Source of the DNA: Falsihalocynthiibacter halioticoli
GTDB taxonomy: Bacteria > Pseudomonadota > Alphaproteobacteria > Rhodobacterales > Rhodobacteraceae
Direction: 5' to 3'
NCBI RefSeq assembly: GCF_025802015.1
Contig: NZ_JAOYFC010000001.1
Coordinates: 496,001-560,000, forward strand
Length of the DNA stretch: 64,000 nt
Below, piece after piece: positions 7,928 through 15,964 of this stretch (positions are counted from its first letter, which is position 1; every line of letters starts with the position of its first letter). Made by a program: the position numbers and the translations under genes. The notes beneath the pieces were generated by a model. It searched no databases, had not been told where the DNA came from, and saw only the letters and a list, made by a program, of their open reading frames with translations.

Positions 7928-9841
7928 TTATGCGCCTGTTGGCTCTACGAGCATCCGGCCGCGCATCTCCATGTGGAGTGCGTGACAGAACCACTGGCAA
8001 TAGAACCAGTGAACGCCTGGACGGTCAGCTGTAAAGGTGATCGAGGCGGTGGCCATTGGTCCGATCTCAAATGCGATGCCATAGTTGCCGAGGCAGAAGC
8101 CGTGGGTCACATCGTCCACGTCATCAAGGTTGGTTACGAAGATTGTAACCTCGTCGCCCTGTTTGACGGTGAATTTCTCGTGGCTGAACATCGGCGCTTG
8201 GCTAGTCATATAGAGGCGCACTTTATTGCCATCGCGGATCGGCTCCTCGGCGCCTTCTTCAAGGACGACACCATCGGCTTCGGCCTGTTTGCGGGCGTCT
8301 TCCCAAGTTACGTCATTCCGATCCCATACATTGACGGGATTAACGATGTCGGCCCGCACAATAATCGAGTCATGCGGCTCCGCAAATGTCGGTCCATCGT
8401 GAACCACTTCCATCTGATCGGTGGATATGTCGATCAACTGCTCGTTCTCCGGCTTCAACGGACCAACGTTGATAAAGCGGTCTTTGGAGAACTTGTTCAT
8501 CGAGATCAGCCATTTGCCATCGGCCTCTTTGGTCTCGCCCATCGAAGTCGAGTTGTGGCCAGGCTGATAATGCACGTCCACTTTGGAAATGATCGGGTCA
8601 GCCTCTTCGCCATTAAAGGCTGCGATGGCTTTGTCGATGTTCCATTTTACGATCTGACTGTCGAGGAACAAAGTGGTGAAGGCGTTGCCCTGACCGTCGA
8701 ACGCGGTGTGGAGCGGGCCAAGACCCAGTTCTGGTTCACCAACGATGCAAGAGCGCGGATCAACGTCGCTTTCAAACAAGGCGTCGAGCTTTGTCACATC
8801 CATGATCGACACGGTGGGCGAGAGCTTCCCGTTGATACAAACGTGCTTGCCGTCCGGTGCTGTGTTGATGCCGTGGGGCGAGTTGGGGATCGGAATATAA
8901 CGTGTGTAGTTCTTGTTAGAGCCTTTGCGCCCGTCAATCACCTTCACACCTTTAACTTCCTGATAATCGCCCGCTTCGATACCTGCTTCGATCTCGGCGA
9001 GGTTAAAGACGACAACGTGATCCATTTCGTTCTCTGTCATCTCGGCGAGGTTCATACCCATTTCCGAGTTGTACGAAGTGGAGTAGGCATATTTACCCTG
9101 ATAATCACAGTCGGTGTTGTCGAGGTTGCCCGAGACCATCACCTGCCACGCGATTTCCATTGTATCGCCGTCAATCGCGGTGAAGATGTTCACGTATTGC
9201 GATGGATCGTCGAGAATGCTGCCGTCATTGACTAGCGGTGTTTCATCTTCGCCGTTGGCAAAGACATAACCCGTGCGTGGGAATTTCTGCGGACGCAGAC
9301 CGTGAATCGCCTTGGCGTTGGGGATCTCGATGATCTTGTCGCACTTCATCACGTCACAGCGTACACGTGCCACGCGCGTGTTGGCCTTGTCGTTCATAAA
9401 GAGGTAGCGGCCATCATATGTGCCGTCAGTGAACGACATATGCGGGTGGTGCAAATCGCCGTTGTCATAGGTTTTCATGCCGCGTTTTGCGAGAAACTCT
9501 TTGGTTTCCGGCAAAAGGCCTTCGGTCATGATTTTCAGCGACTCATTGGTTTGGCCCCAACCGGTTGCCGAACAACGGTTGAACACAGGCACACGCATCA
9601 GTTCGCGCATGGACGGGAAGCCCATAATACGAAGCTCGCCTGTCTGGCCCGAGGACCAGAAGCCATAATATTCGTCAAGCTCGCCCGGAGCGACTTCGCC
9701 GCCAGCTGCTTTTGCTTGTTGGGGTGTCAGTGCAACCCCGCCGACAGCGGCGACTGCACCAGCAGCAACCGCACCTCTCAGTGGGCCGGTCAGGACGTCG
9801 CGACGTGAGACGCCTTCTTTTACTTCATTGTCTTTAGACAT
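7928..9841 (-). CDS. nosZ: Nitrous-oxide reductase, clade I (Tat-exported)
   Basis: Terminal enzyme of denitrification, reducing N2O to N2 in the periplasm with electrons from cytochrome c or pseudoazurin and the NosR path. The 637-residue precursor has a Tat signal with SRRDVL at residues 12-17. The N-terminal seven-bladed propeller region holds the His ligands of CuZ (for example DLHHPHMSF). The C-terminal cupredoxin domain carries the CuA ligands in HWFYCQWFCHALHMEM: Cys615, Cys619, His623 and Met626. The Tat signal places it in clade I rather than the Sec-dependent clade II. Its start overlaps the nosR end by 8 bases. Confidence 0.98.
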   Translation of the reverse strand: MSKDNEVKEGVSRRDVLTGPLRGAVAAGAVAAVGGVALTPQQAKAAGGEVAPGELDEYYGFWSSGQTGELRIMGFPSMRELMRVPVFNRCSATGWGQTNESLKIMTEGLLPETKEFLAKRGMKTYDNGDLHHPHMSFTDGTYDGRYLFMNDKANTRVARVRCDVMKCDKIIEIPNAKAIHGLRPQKFPRTGYVFANGEDETPLVNDGSILDDPSQYVNIFTAIDGDTMEIAWQVMVSGNLDNTDCDYQGKYAYSTSYNSEMGMNLAEMTENEMDHVVVFNLAEIEAGIEAGDYQEVKGVKVIDGRKGSNKNYTRYIPIPNSPHGINTAPDGKHVCINGKLSPTVSIMDVTKLDALFESDVDPRSCIVGEPELGLGPLHTAFDGQGNAFTTLFLDSQIVKWNIDKAIAAFNGEEADPIISKVDVHYQPGHNSTSMGETKEADGKWLISMNKFSKDRFINVGPLKPENEQLIDISTDQMEVVHDGPTFAEPHDSIIVRADIVNPVNVWDRNDVTWEDARKQAEADGVVLEEGAEEPIRDGNKVRLYMTSQAPMFSHEKFTVKQGDEVTIFVTNLDDVDDVTHGFCLGNYGIAFEIGPMATASITFTADRPGVHWFYCQWFCHALHMEMRGRMLVEPTGA

Positions 9842-12104
9842 GGTTTTCTCCCTTACTTGCGAGTGTATTTGGGTGGTCTGGGAAACGGCCCAGTGTTTCG
9901 CCGACAGCGGCGGAACCTTTGGCCATTTTTGCGCGTCGTTTCACTTTCTTGATGACGACGGGGCATTTCTGGTCGTCCTGATACAGAACCTGACAGTGCA
10001 GGCAGGACAGGCATTCATTCGGGTTGATTTCACCTGTCGGATGGATCGCCTGAACAAAGCATTCGTTTGCGCAGGTCTGACAGGGATTGCCGCATTCTTT
10101 GTAGCGCTTGAGCCAGTCAAACATCCGCAGGCGTCCGGGAATGGCGAGCGCCGCGCCAAGCGGGCAGAGGTAGCGGCAGTAGAACCGTTCGATGAAGAGC
10201 CCGAGCCCAAGGATGACTGTGGCGAACAGAACGTATGGCCAGCTGCGCACAAACTTCAGGATGATTGAGGTTTTGAACGGTTCAACTTCGGCCAACTGTT
10301 CGGCGAGCGGGATCGACACGATCGAAACGCCGAATAACCCGAGGAAGATGATATATTTGATTGGCCAAAGCCGCTCATGCAGCCCCCAAGGAAGAGTCCA
10401 CTGCGGCACTTTGAAGAACCGCGCGATCTGGTTCGAGAGTTCCTGCAGTGCCCCGAACGGGCAGAGCCAGCCACAGAAACCGCCACGTCCCCAGAAGAGA
10501 AGTGTCACCGCAACCGACGTCCAGAGGATAAACACCAGCGGGTCCATCAGGAATGCGTCCCAAGTAAACCCAGTCACAAGCGATTGTCCGAGCGCCATCA
10601 AGTTCACAACAGAGAGTTGCGCGTTCTGCGACCAGCCGAGGAATACCAGCGTGACCACAAGAAAGCCCATGCGGAACCAGTAGAAGGCGCGCGCATTGCG
10701 GGTTGCTTGGGTTTGGAAAAAGAACACACCGGTCAGAACAACGAGCATGCCGACAAGGATGCCGATTTCCAGCGTTTTGGATTTCCAGATACGTTGCCAC
10801 AATTCCGCGCGAGCAGCCTGATCGTCGTCAGGAGTGCTGATTTCCACAGCAGGGGCAGGTGGCGCGAGCGGTGTGAGGTATTGATCGGGGATGATGTACC
10901 CCAGATCATAGGTCAGGAAAGATTTCTCGACCGGGCCAACGGCGCGCTGGGCCAAAAGCTGAATGCGCCATGGTTTTGTTGGGTCAAACCCTGCATCAGC
11001 TGGAATTTTGAAAACATCAAGCTCGGTGAAGCTTGGCGCATCTGGCGCAGCAATACTACCAAGGCGGCGATGCTGACGGTCGTGAAAACGCACCGAAATA
11101 TCGCCTTGAATAAGTTGGATACGGTCAAAAATACCACCGCGCACATAACCAGAGCCTTTGAAAGAATAGATGCCGCGCCCAACGATCAGGATGGCCTCCT
11201 CGCCCTCTTCGAGCCAATCCTCAAGGTTGCCGTATTCGTTTGGACCCATCAGACTCAGGCCAATGCTCGGCGCCGAAACAAGGGCGGTATGCATGTCGAT
11301 ATAGGTGTCTTCTGGGTCGCCCTTTTCGGCATATTTCAAGACGCGCGGATCGCCGGTTGCTTCAAACGCGGCGTTAATTTGGCCAACGTCGATTGTCAGT
11401 CTGCGGATCGTGCCGTCGCCCGACATTGTTGCCCAGTCGTTGATGCTGCGTTCATCCATATTGAGCACGTGAGTCGGGCCGCTCTCGGCGTCATCATTTG
11501 CAAGGCCGCCCAAACCAAGTGCGCGCGACACCTTTAGGCCGGAACGCACAATCGAGTCGTCGATGATCATGATCGTCACGGTTGCGCCGGATATGATCTC
11601 GAGATCATGGGCCGATCCGCCAGCCGCCGCCTCTGCGACGATATCAATGCCTTTGTAGGATTCGGTGAGAGCCTTGATCTTGGAATCCGGTATCCCGATC
11701 AGAACAATCGGTTCGGAATGTTTCACAAGTTCGGCGCGAAGGATTTTGGCATCAGGGTCAATCGCGACCATCACATGGATGGGCTTGCCCGAGTACCCCG
11801 TGGTCGAAACGAAATCAGAGGTTATGTAGGCGTACCCAAGGAGATCGCTGCCATTAAGGATCGGGGCCACCGGCACATCGTCGCGGATTTCACCATAGGC
11901 GGTAGCGCCTTCGATAAACTCGGACGCGGGAATGTCGGCTATGAATTTTTCGAGGATTGATTGCGCTTGCGCAGTAGAGGCCAACACGCTGGCCAATACA
12001 AATGCAAGGCAAAAGAGAGCGGTAAGACTCGCCGCGCGTGCCCGTTGGAATAGGCTTTGTACGCGGGGTAGGGGAGATAATAGAGTGGCAGAACAATCAG
12101 GCAT
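9834..12104 (-). CDS. nosR: NosR, membrane flavo-iron-sulfur protein for N2O reduction
   Basis: Polytopic membrane protein needed for nosZ expression and electron donation to NosZ. The order is a signal or anchor segment, a periplasmic FMN-binding domain (about residues 75-200, with SGATVTIMII holding the likely flavinylated Thr modified by NosX), a second periplasmic region, then several membrane helices with CGWLCPFGALQEL and CRYLCPLGAAL. Two C-terminal 4Fe-4S motifs follow (CGNPCQTCANEC and CLSCLHC). I chose the ATG at 12104 (756 residues): it follows AAGAG and overlaps the preceding gene by only 8 bases. The ATG at 12188 would overlap that gene by 92 bases. Confidence 0.95.
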   Translation of the reverse strand: MPDCSATLLSPLPRVQSLFQRARAASLTALFCLAFVLASVLASTAQAQSILEKFIADIPASEFIEGATAYGEIRDDVPVAPILNGSDLLGYAYITSDFVSTTGYSGKPIHVMVAIDPDAKILRAELVKHSEPIVLIGIPDSKIKALTESYKGIDIVAEAAAGGSAHDLEIISGATVTIMIIDDSIVRSGLKVSRALGLGGLANDDAESGPTHVLNMDERSINDWATMSGDGTIRRLTIDVGQINAAFEATGDPRVLKYAEKGDPEDTYIDMHTALVSAPSIGLSLMGPNEYGNLEDWLEEGEEAILIVGRGIYSFKGSGYVRGGIFDRIQLIQGDISVRFHDRQHRRLGSIAAPDAPSFTELDVFKIPADAGFDPTKPWRIQLLAQRAVGPVEKSFLTYDLGYIIPDQYLTPLAPPAPAVEISTPDDDQAARAELWQRIWKSKTLEIGILVGMLVVLTGVFFFQTQATRNARAFYWFRMGFLVVTLVFLGWSQNAQLSVVNLMALGQSLVTGFTWDAFLMDPLVFILWTSVAVTLLFWGRGGFCGWLCPFGALQELSNQIARFFKVPQWTLPWGLHERLWPIKYIIFLGLFGVSIVSIPLAEQLAEVEPFKTSIILKFVRSWPYVLFATVILGLGLFIERFYCRYLCPLGAALAIPGRLRMFDWLKRYKECGNPCQTCANECFVQAIHPTGEINPNECLSCLHCQVLYQDDQKCPVVIKKVKRRAKMAKGSAAVGETLGRFPDHPNTLASKGENHV

Positions 12105-12522
12105 GGAAATCTCTTTTGAATGGCTGCACTGGCGGCGCACGGCTTGGATGTTGCAAGGCAGGTTTAAGCACGCAAATGTCACGCGCATTTAACGCGACGC
12201 TTTGAGCGGGCATGGTGTTAAACGAGATGTCGAAGTGCTGTGCGGTGTCGAGGATTGGGCTTGATGCATTGAGCATACAGACCGAGCAATGGATACATTC
12301 GGCGTTCGGCTCGGTTTCATCGGCTTCAAGGGCAATCAGCTGCGTGCCGCCGTCCGCGCAAATCTCGATAAAGGAAGTAGATCGCCCCATTGCCATGCCA
12401 CTGTTTGCAAGAGCAATGAACAGCGCGAGGGTCGTGATAAGGAGCATATGCGCGAAAGCCGCAATTCTCCGACCGTCCGGCCGGACGACCATAGTCGTGG
12501 AAAATTTAGGGTGCGCAAACAT
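12097..12522 (-). CDS. DUF2946-like membrane-anchored Cys-rich protein opening the nos operon
   Basis: A 141-residue protein with one hydrophobic segment (about residues 22-45) and a periplasmic part with cysteines in EICADGG and in CIHCSVC (about residues 75-81). The pattern of CADG followed by a CxxC cluster resembles DUF2946 proteins, which often sit near copper genes. That assignment is from memory of the family and not tested. It overlaps nosR by 8 bases and is the first gene after the FNR-type box, so it is cotranscribed with nos. A role in copper handling for NosZ is inference. The start is uncertain: no clear ribosome site precedes the ATG at 12522, and an in-frame ATG lies at 12492. 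Confidence 0.65.
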   Translation of the reverse strand: MFAHPKFSTTMVVRPDGRRIAAFAHMLLITTLALFIALANSGMAMGRSTSFIEICADGGTQLIALEADETEPNAECIHCSVCMLNASSPILDTAQHFDISFNTMPAQSVALNARDICVLKPALQHPSRAPPVQPFKRDFHA

Positions 12523-12579
12523 ATATCACATAACGAATTAGAGTCGCGCACACTCTAAAGAAGCAAAGCTCCGGCAGTA

Positions 12580-12593
12580 TTGACTTAGATCAA
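12580..12593. promoter_or_regulatory. FNR/NnrR-type box upstream of the nos operon
   Basis: TTGACTTAGATCAA fits the TTGA-N6-TCAA inverted repeat recognised by FNR, FnrL, NnrR or Dnr-type Crp/Fnr regulators. It is centred about 64 bases upstream of the first nos-operon ATG, a distance compatible with class II activation and a 5' leader of about 20 bases. Low oxygen and/or nitric oxide control of the operon follows by inference. Which family member binds cannot be told from the site. Confidence 0.8.
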
Positions 12594-12670
12594 CAGCCAG
12601 AGCATTGCGAAGTTATTACGTAAGTGGAGGAGGCCCGCGATTAGGAGCAAGTGTCTCTTAGTGCGGGATT

Positions 12671-13465
12671 TTATGCCGCTTGCCGCACCCAAGAAATGCC
12701 GTTTGAAATGAGGAAAAAGAGCGCGGCAGTACACACAATTGTTGGTCCGGCGGGGGTGTCATAAATAAATGCAACGCGTAGGCCTGCTGCCATGGAGGCG
12801 GCGCCAATCAGTGTTGCTCCGACGGCCATTAGCTCTGGAGTCTTGGTCAAAGGGCGCGCTGCGGCGGCAGGAATGATTAGCATAGCGCCAATAAGAAGCG
12901 CCCCCACAACCTTGATGGCGACAGCCACAACAAGCGCTAACGCGATGGTTAAGATAAGCTGTTCGCGCCTTGGGTCGATGCCGCTTGCGTAGGCCAGATC
13001 ACGGTTGAGCGTTGCGGTCAGCAGTGCAGACCACCGCCATGCCAAAAGCGCCAGCACCAACAGTGCCCCGCCCCAAATCCAGAGGAGGTCTGTTTTGCTG
13101 ACGGCAAGGATTTCGCCAAAGAGATAGGCCATAAGATCAATGCGAACACCGTCGATGAAGGCCACCGCGACGAGCCCGAAGGCAAGCGCGGAATGGGCGA
13201 CGACGCCAAGCATCGTATCGACCGAGTGCCCCTTGTCGCTGGCAAACCAAACGAGGAGCGCTACCAAAAGCGCCACGACAAGAACGCTGCCGAATATCGG
13301 AACAGAAAAGCCAAGTGCCAACGCCACCCCGAGGATCGAGGCGTGGGAGGTCGCGTCGCTGAAATAGGCCATGCGTCTCCAGACGACGAAACAGCCAAGC
13401 GGCGCAGCAGCAATGACAACGCCCAAGCCCGCCAGAAGCGCGCGCATCATGAAATCGTCAAGCAT
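12671..13465 (-). CDS. znuB: Zinc ABC transporter permease ZnuB
   Basis: Inner-membrane permease of the high-affinity Zn2+ importer. The product is 264 residues with about eight hydrophobic segments and the family stretches GCFVVWRRMAYFSDATSH near the start and LLIGAMLIIPAAAAR near residue 205. The start at 13465 follows AGAGGGCG and overlaps the znuC end by 8 bases; the open frame continues 61 codons further upstream but only inside znuC. Its stop lies about 150 bases upstream of the nos operon in the same direction, with no convincing terminator between. Confidence 0.93.
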   Translation of the reverse strand: MLDDFMMRALLAGLGVVIAAAPLGCFVVWRRMAYFSDATSHASILGVALALGFSVPIFGSVLVVALLVALLVWFASDKGHSVDTMLGVVAHSALAFGLVAVAFIDGVRIDLMAYLFGEILAVSKTDLLWIWGGALLVLALLAWRWSALLTATLNRDLAYASGIDPRREQLILTIALALVVAVAIKVVGALLIGAMLIIPAAAARPLTKTPELMAVGATLIGAASMAAGLRVAFIYDTPAGPTIVCTAALFFLISNGISWVRQAA

Positions 13466-14234
13466 CGGCGCCCTCTTTCTCTGCGGAGTTTGCTTGGCTG
13501 TGATCGTGATCATGATCGCAGCCGTCATCGTGGCTATGGGTATGTTGATGTCGATAAAGCGCCAGCGCACCACCGGTTCCAGAGCCAAAAAGCGCTCGGT
13601 ATTCTGGCGCAGAGGCCACAATATCAGGGGTGCCGTGGCAACAAACATGCCCGTTTACACAAACAACCCGATCTGAAGCGCTCATCACCACATGTAGATC
13701 ATGGCTGACCATCAAAACTGCGCAGCCGAGTTCCGTGCGCACGTCTTCGATCTTGCGATAAAAGGCGGCGGCCCCTGGCTGGTCTAGTCCTTGAGTGGCC
13801 TCGTCAAGCAACAACAGGTCAGGATTTTCCAGCAACGCCCGCGCCAAGAGAACCCGTTGAAACTGTCCGCCGGAGAGGTTTGTCATTTGCGAGTCGCCAA
13901 TATGGGCGACATCGGCGCTCGCAAGCGCGGCTTCAATTGTGGCGCTAGGCTTTCGTTTGGGTAGGCCAAGAAAGCGCTTCACCGAAATCGGCAGCGTTGG
14001 ATCAATATGGAGTTTCTGCGGGACGTATCCGATGCGTAGGCCGTTTTTGCGCTTCACATTGCCTTTGAACGGTGGAATCGCTCCAACCAGTGCCCGCACG
14101 AGCGACGATTTTCCCGAACCGTTGGGGCCAACGAGCGTTACGATCTCGCCGCGATCGATATGAAAATCCACATCAACCAAAGCGTCCTTGCGGCCATAGC
14201 GTACGGTAAGGCCGCTGGTTTCTATGAGCCTCAC
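13458..14234 (-). CDS. znuC: Zinc ABC transporter ATPase ZnuC
   Basis: ATPase of the zinc importer. It has Walker A GPNGSGKSSL, signature NLSGGQFQRVLLARAL and Walker B DLLLLDEATQGLD. The C-terminal tail is rich in histidine and acidic residues (HQHTHSHDDGCDHDHDHS), a probable metal-sensing or buffering tail. The likely start is the GTG at 14234, whose GTGA overlaps the zur stop and which follows ACGAGG by 7 bases, giving 258 residues; an ATG ten codons earlier lacks a ribosome site. Confidence 0.93.
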   Translation of the reverse strand: MRLIETSGLTVRYGRKDALVDVDFHIDRGEIVTLVGPNGSGKSSLVRALVGAIPPFKGNVKRKNGLRIGYVPQKLHIDPTLPISVKRFLGLPKRKPSATIEAALASADVAHIGDSQMTNLSGGQFQRVLLARALLENPDLLLLDEATQGLDQPGAAAFYRKIEDVRTELGCAVLMVSHDLHVVMSASDRVVCVNGHVCCHGTPDIVASAPEYRALFGSGTGGALALYRHQHTHSHDDGCDHDHDHSQANSAEKEGADA

Positions 14235-14704
14235 GCGGATGCCTCGTTGTTGCATTTCGGGCAAGTGCCCAGTGCTTCAACCACGGTGCGCTCGACAATA
14301 AATCCAGTTTCGGCGGCGGCATCGATCAGGATTGGCTCGCACTGGGTTTCGGCGACACTGTCGCATGTTCTGCATATGAGGAATGCCGGTGAATGATTTT
14401 CGCCGGGGTGCATGCAGGCCGCAAAGGCGTTGAGCCGTTCGATTTTGTGGGCAAACCCGTTGGATACAAGAAAATCAAGCGCCCGATAAGCTACAGGCGG
14501 CTGGCTTCCCATGTCTTCCTTCCGCAGGGTGTCGAGGATCTCGTAAGCCCCGACCGCGCGGTGTTCGGTAAGCAATATCTCAAGCACGCGTTTGCGTACG
14601 GGCGTGAACTGGAGCTTGCGGTCCTTACAGAGAGCATCGACCTCTGCAACGCCTTTGCGAATGCATGTTTTATGATCGTGGGTTTCGAATCCGATATGCG
14701 CCAT
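14231..14704 (-). CDS. zur: Zinc uptake regulator Zur (Fur family)
   Basis: Zn2+-dependent repressor of 157 residues. The winged-helix region includes TPVRKRVLEILLTEHRAVGAYEIL, and structural zinc cysteine pairs are in CRTC and CPKC at the end. It is first in a zur-znuC-znuB operon and divergent from znuA, with a Zur-like operator in the 83-base gap, so autoregulation together with control of both transporter arms is expected. The ATG follows AAGGAGG. Confidence 0.93.
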   Translation of the reverse strand: MAHIGFETHDHKTCIRKGVAEVDALCKDRKLQFTPVRKRVLEILLTEHRAVGAYEILDTLRKEDMGSQPPVAYRALDFLVSNGFAHKIERLNAFAACMHPGENHSPAFLICRTCDSVAETQCEPILIDAAAETGFIVERTVVEALGTCPKCNNEASA

Positions 14705-14725
14705 GGGGCCTCCTTGTTGGGGCTT

Positions 14726-14743
14726 GATATGTTATATTATCAC
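14726..14743. promoter_or_regulatory. Zur-type operator between zur and znuA
   Basis: GATATGTTATATTATCAC lies midway in the divergent promoter region. The left part, GATATGTTATA, matches the alphaproteobacterial Zur box consensus as I know it (GATATGTTATAACATATC). The right half is degenerate. One site could repress both znuA and zur-znuCB when zinc is sufficient. Confidence 0.65.
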
Positions 14744-14787
14744 AGATAAGTCTAGCAAAAATTTTCCGAATCAAACTGGAGTTCAAT

Positions 14788-15840
14788 GTGAAGCGTTCGT
14801 TCATTTTGGCGCTCGGCGGCCTTGCGGCAACCGCAGCGACAGCAGAAACACCGCGTGTCGTCGTCGATATTGCGCCTGTCTATAGCCTTGTTGCGCAGGT
14901 CATGGACGGTGTGGGAGAGCCGCAATTGCTTGTGCCCGCGAATGCTTCGCCGCATCACTATTCTATGCGCCCTTCCAATGCGCGAGCCTTGCAAGAGGCG
15001 ACACATGTCTTTGCGCTCGATGAAGGGCTGACGCCTTGGATTGAAGGGGCGAAAGAAGCGCTTGGCCCTGATGGCAAGTTTGCATTCCTTTCGGAAGTTG
15101 ATGGCACAACGCTTTTGCCAAACCGCGATGGTTTCGACTTTGCGGATGAGCTTGAGGACGAGCATCACGACCACGACGACCATGACGAGCATGACCACGA
15201 TCATGAGGGCCACGAAGAGCATGAAGATGATGGTCATGACGACCATGATCACGAGGAAGAGCATGCGCATGATGATCATGCAGATGATGATCACGCCCAC
15301 GAAGAAGAGCATGACCACGATCATGGAGATCACGATCCTCACAGCTGGCTCGACCCGCAAAACGCAGTTGTTTGGCTTGGGTATATTGCCGAGGAACTCG
15401 CCGCGTTCGATCCTGAAAATGCGGAGGCCTACCGCGCAAATGCGGCCAAATCGCAAGAGGCGCTAGTGTCTCTAGAGGCCGAAATCTCTGGTAGTTTCGA
15501 GGCGCTGGGCGACGTCAGTTTTGTTGTGAACCACGATGCATTCCAATATTTCGAGGCACGTTTCGGACAGACCGCGCTTGGTGCGATCTCGTTCTCTGAC
15601 GCTGCCGAACCTGGCCCGACGCATATCTCGGAACTGGCAGAGCACATTGCCGACCACGGCATCACCTGCATTCTCACTGAGGTTGGCGGGCGCCAGAAAC
15701 TGATTGATGCAGTCTTTGCCAAGGGTGATGCGACGGTTGTTGTTGTTGATCCGCTTGGTGTGGAGCAACCGCTCGATGGTACGCTCTATTCCGGCGTTCT
15801 TCAGAACTTGGCCGAAGGGATGACCGCCTGTAAGGGCTGA
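14788..15840 (+). CDS. znuA: Zinc ABC transporter substrate-binding protein ZnuA
   Basis: Periplasmic zinc-binding protein of 350 residues, about 40 longer than usual because of a His/Asp/Glu-rich loop at residues 123-185. The signal peptide spans about residues 1-19. Metal ligands are expected in ASPHHYSMRPS (His 56/57), DPHSWLDP after the loop, and VNHDAFQYF. The start is GTG at 14788, preceded by CTGGAG; an ATG two bases earlier is out of frame and followed at once by TGA. The His-rich loop is a known ZnuA feature thought to capture or pass on zinc. Confidence 0.95.
   Translation: MKRSFILALGGLAATAATAETPRVVVDIAPVYSLVAQVMDGVGEPQLLVPANASPHHYSMRPSNARALQEATHVFALDEGLTPWIEGAKEALGPDGKFAFLSEVDGTTLLPNRDGFDFADELEDEHHDHDDHDEHDHDHEGHEEHEDDGHDDHDHEEEHAHDDHADDDHAHEEEHDHDHGDHDPHSWLDPQNAVVWLGYIAEELAAFDPENAEAYRANAAKSQEALVSLEAEISGSFEALGDVSFVVNHDAFQYFEARFGQTALGAISFSDAAEPGPTHISELAEHIADHGITCILTEVGGRQKLIDAVFAKGDATVVVVDPLGVEQPLDGTLYSGVLQNLAEGMTACKG
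15163..15342 (+). repeat. Low-complexity His/Asp/Glu codon tract inside znuA
   Basis: Imperfect repetition of CAT/CAC, GAT/GAC and GAA/GAG codons encodes the metal-binding loop of ZnuA. There are no strict tandem units, so it is compositional and not a microsatellite array. Length variation between strains is likely. Confidence 0.85.
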
Positions 15841-15964
15841 AAACTGCGCTAAACTCGGCCCGCAAAGGGGCGATTCCGGTTTTCGGTGTTGCCTCTTTGA
15901 TTAGCTTGTATAAGACAGGCACAACCAAGCCCCGCAGCGGCGGGTGCAGGAAAATAGGGTTGAG

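Noticed and set aside
7973..9235. 420-codon plus-strand open frame opposite nosZ
   Set aside because: It lies entirely antisense to a strongly supported nosZ; it is unlike any family, and its His/Val-rich composition is what antisense reading of nosZ produces.
10377..11537. 386-codon plus-strand open frame opposite nosR
   Set aside because: Antisense shadow of nosR with no ribosome site or recognisable motif.
12594..12670. Terminator between znuB and the nos operon
   Set aside because: Only a 5-bp CCCGC/GCGGG pairing with a large loop and no T-run was found.
15163..15342. Apparent tandem repeat or CRISPR-like pattern
   Set aside because: No regular unit or spacers; it is the His/Asp codon tract of znuA.
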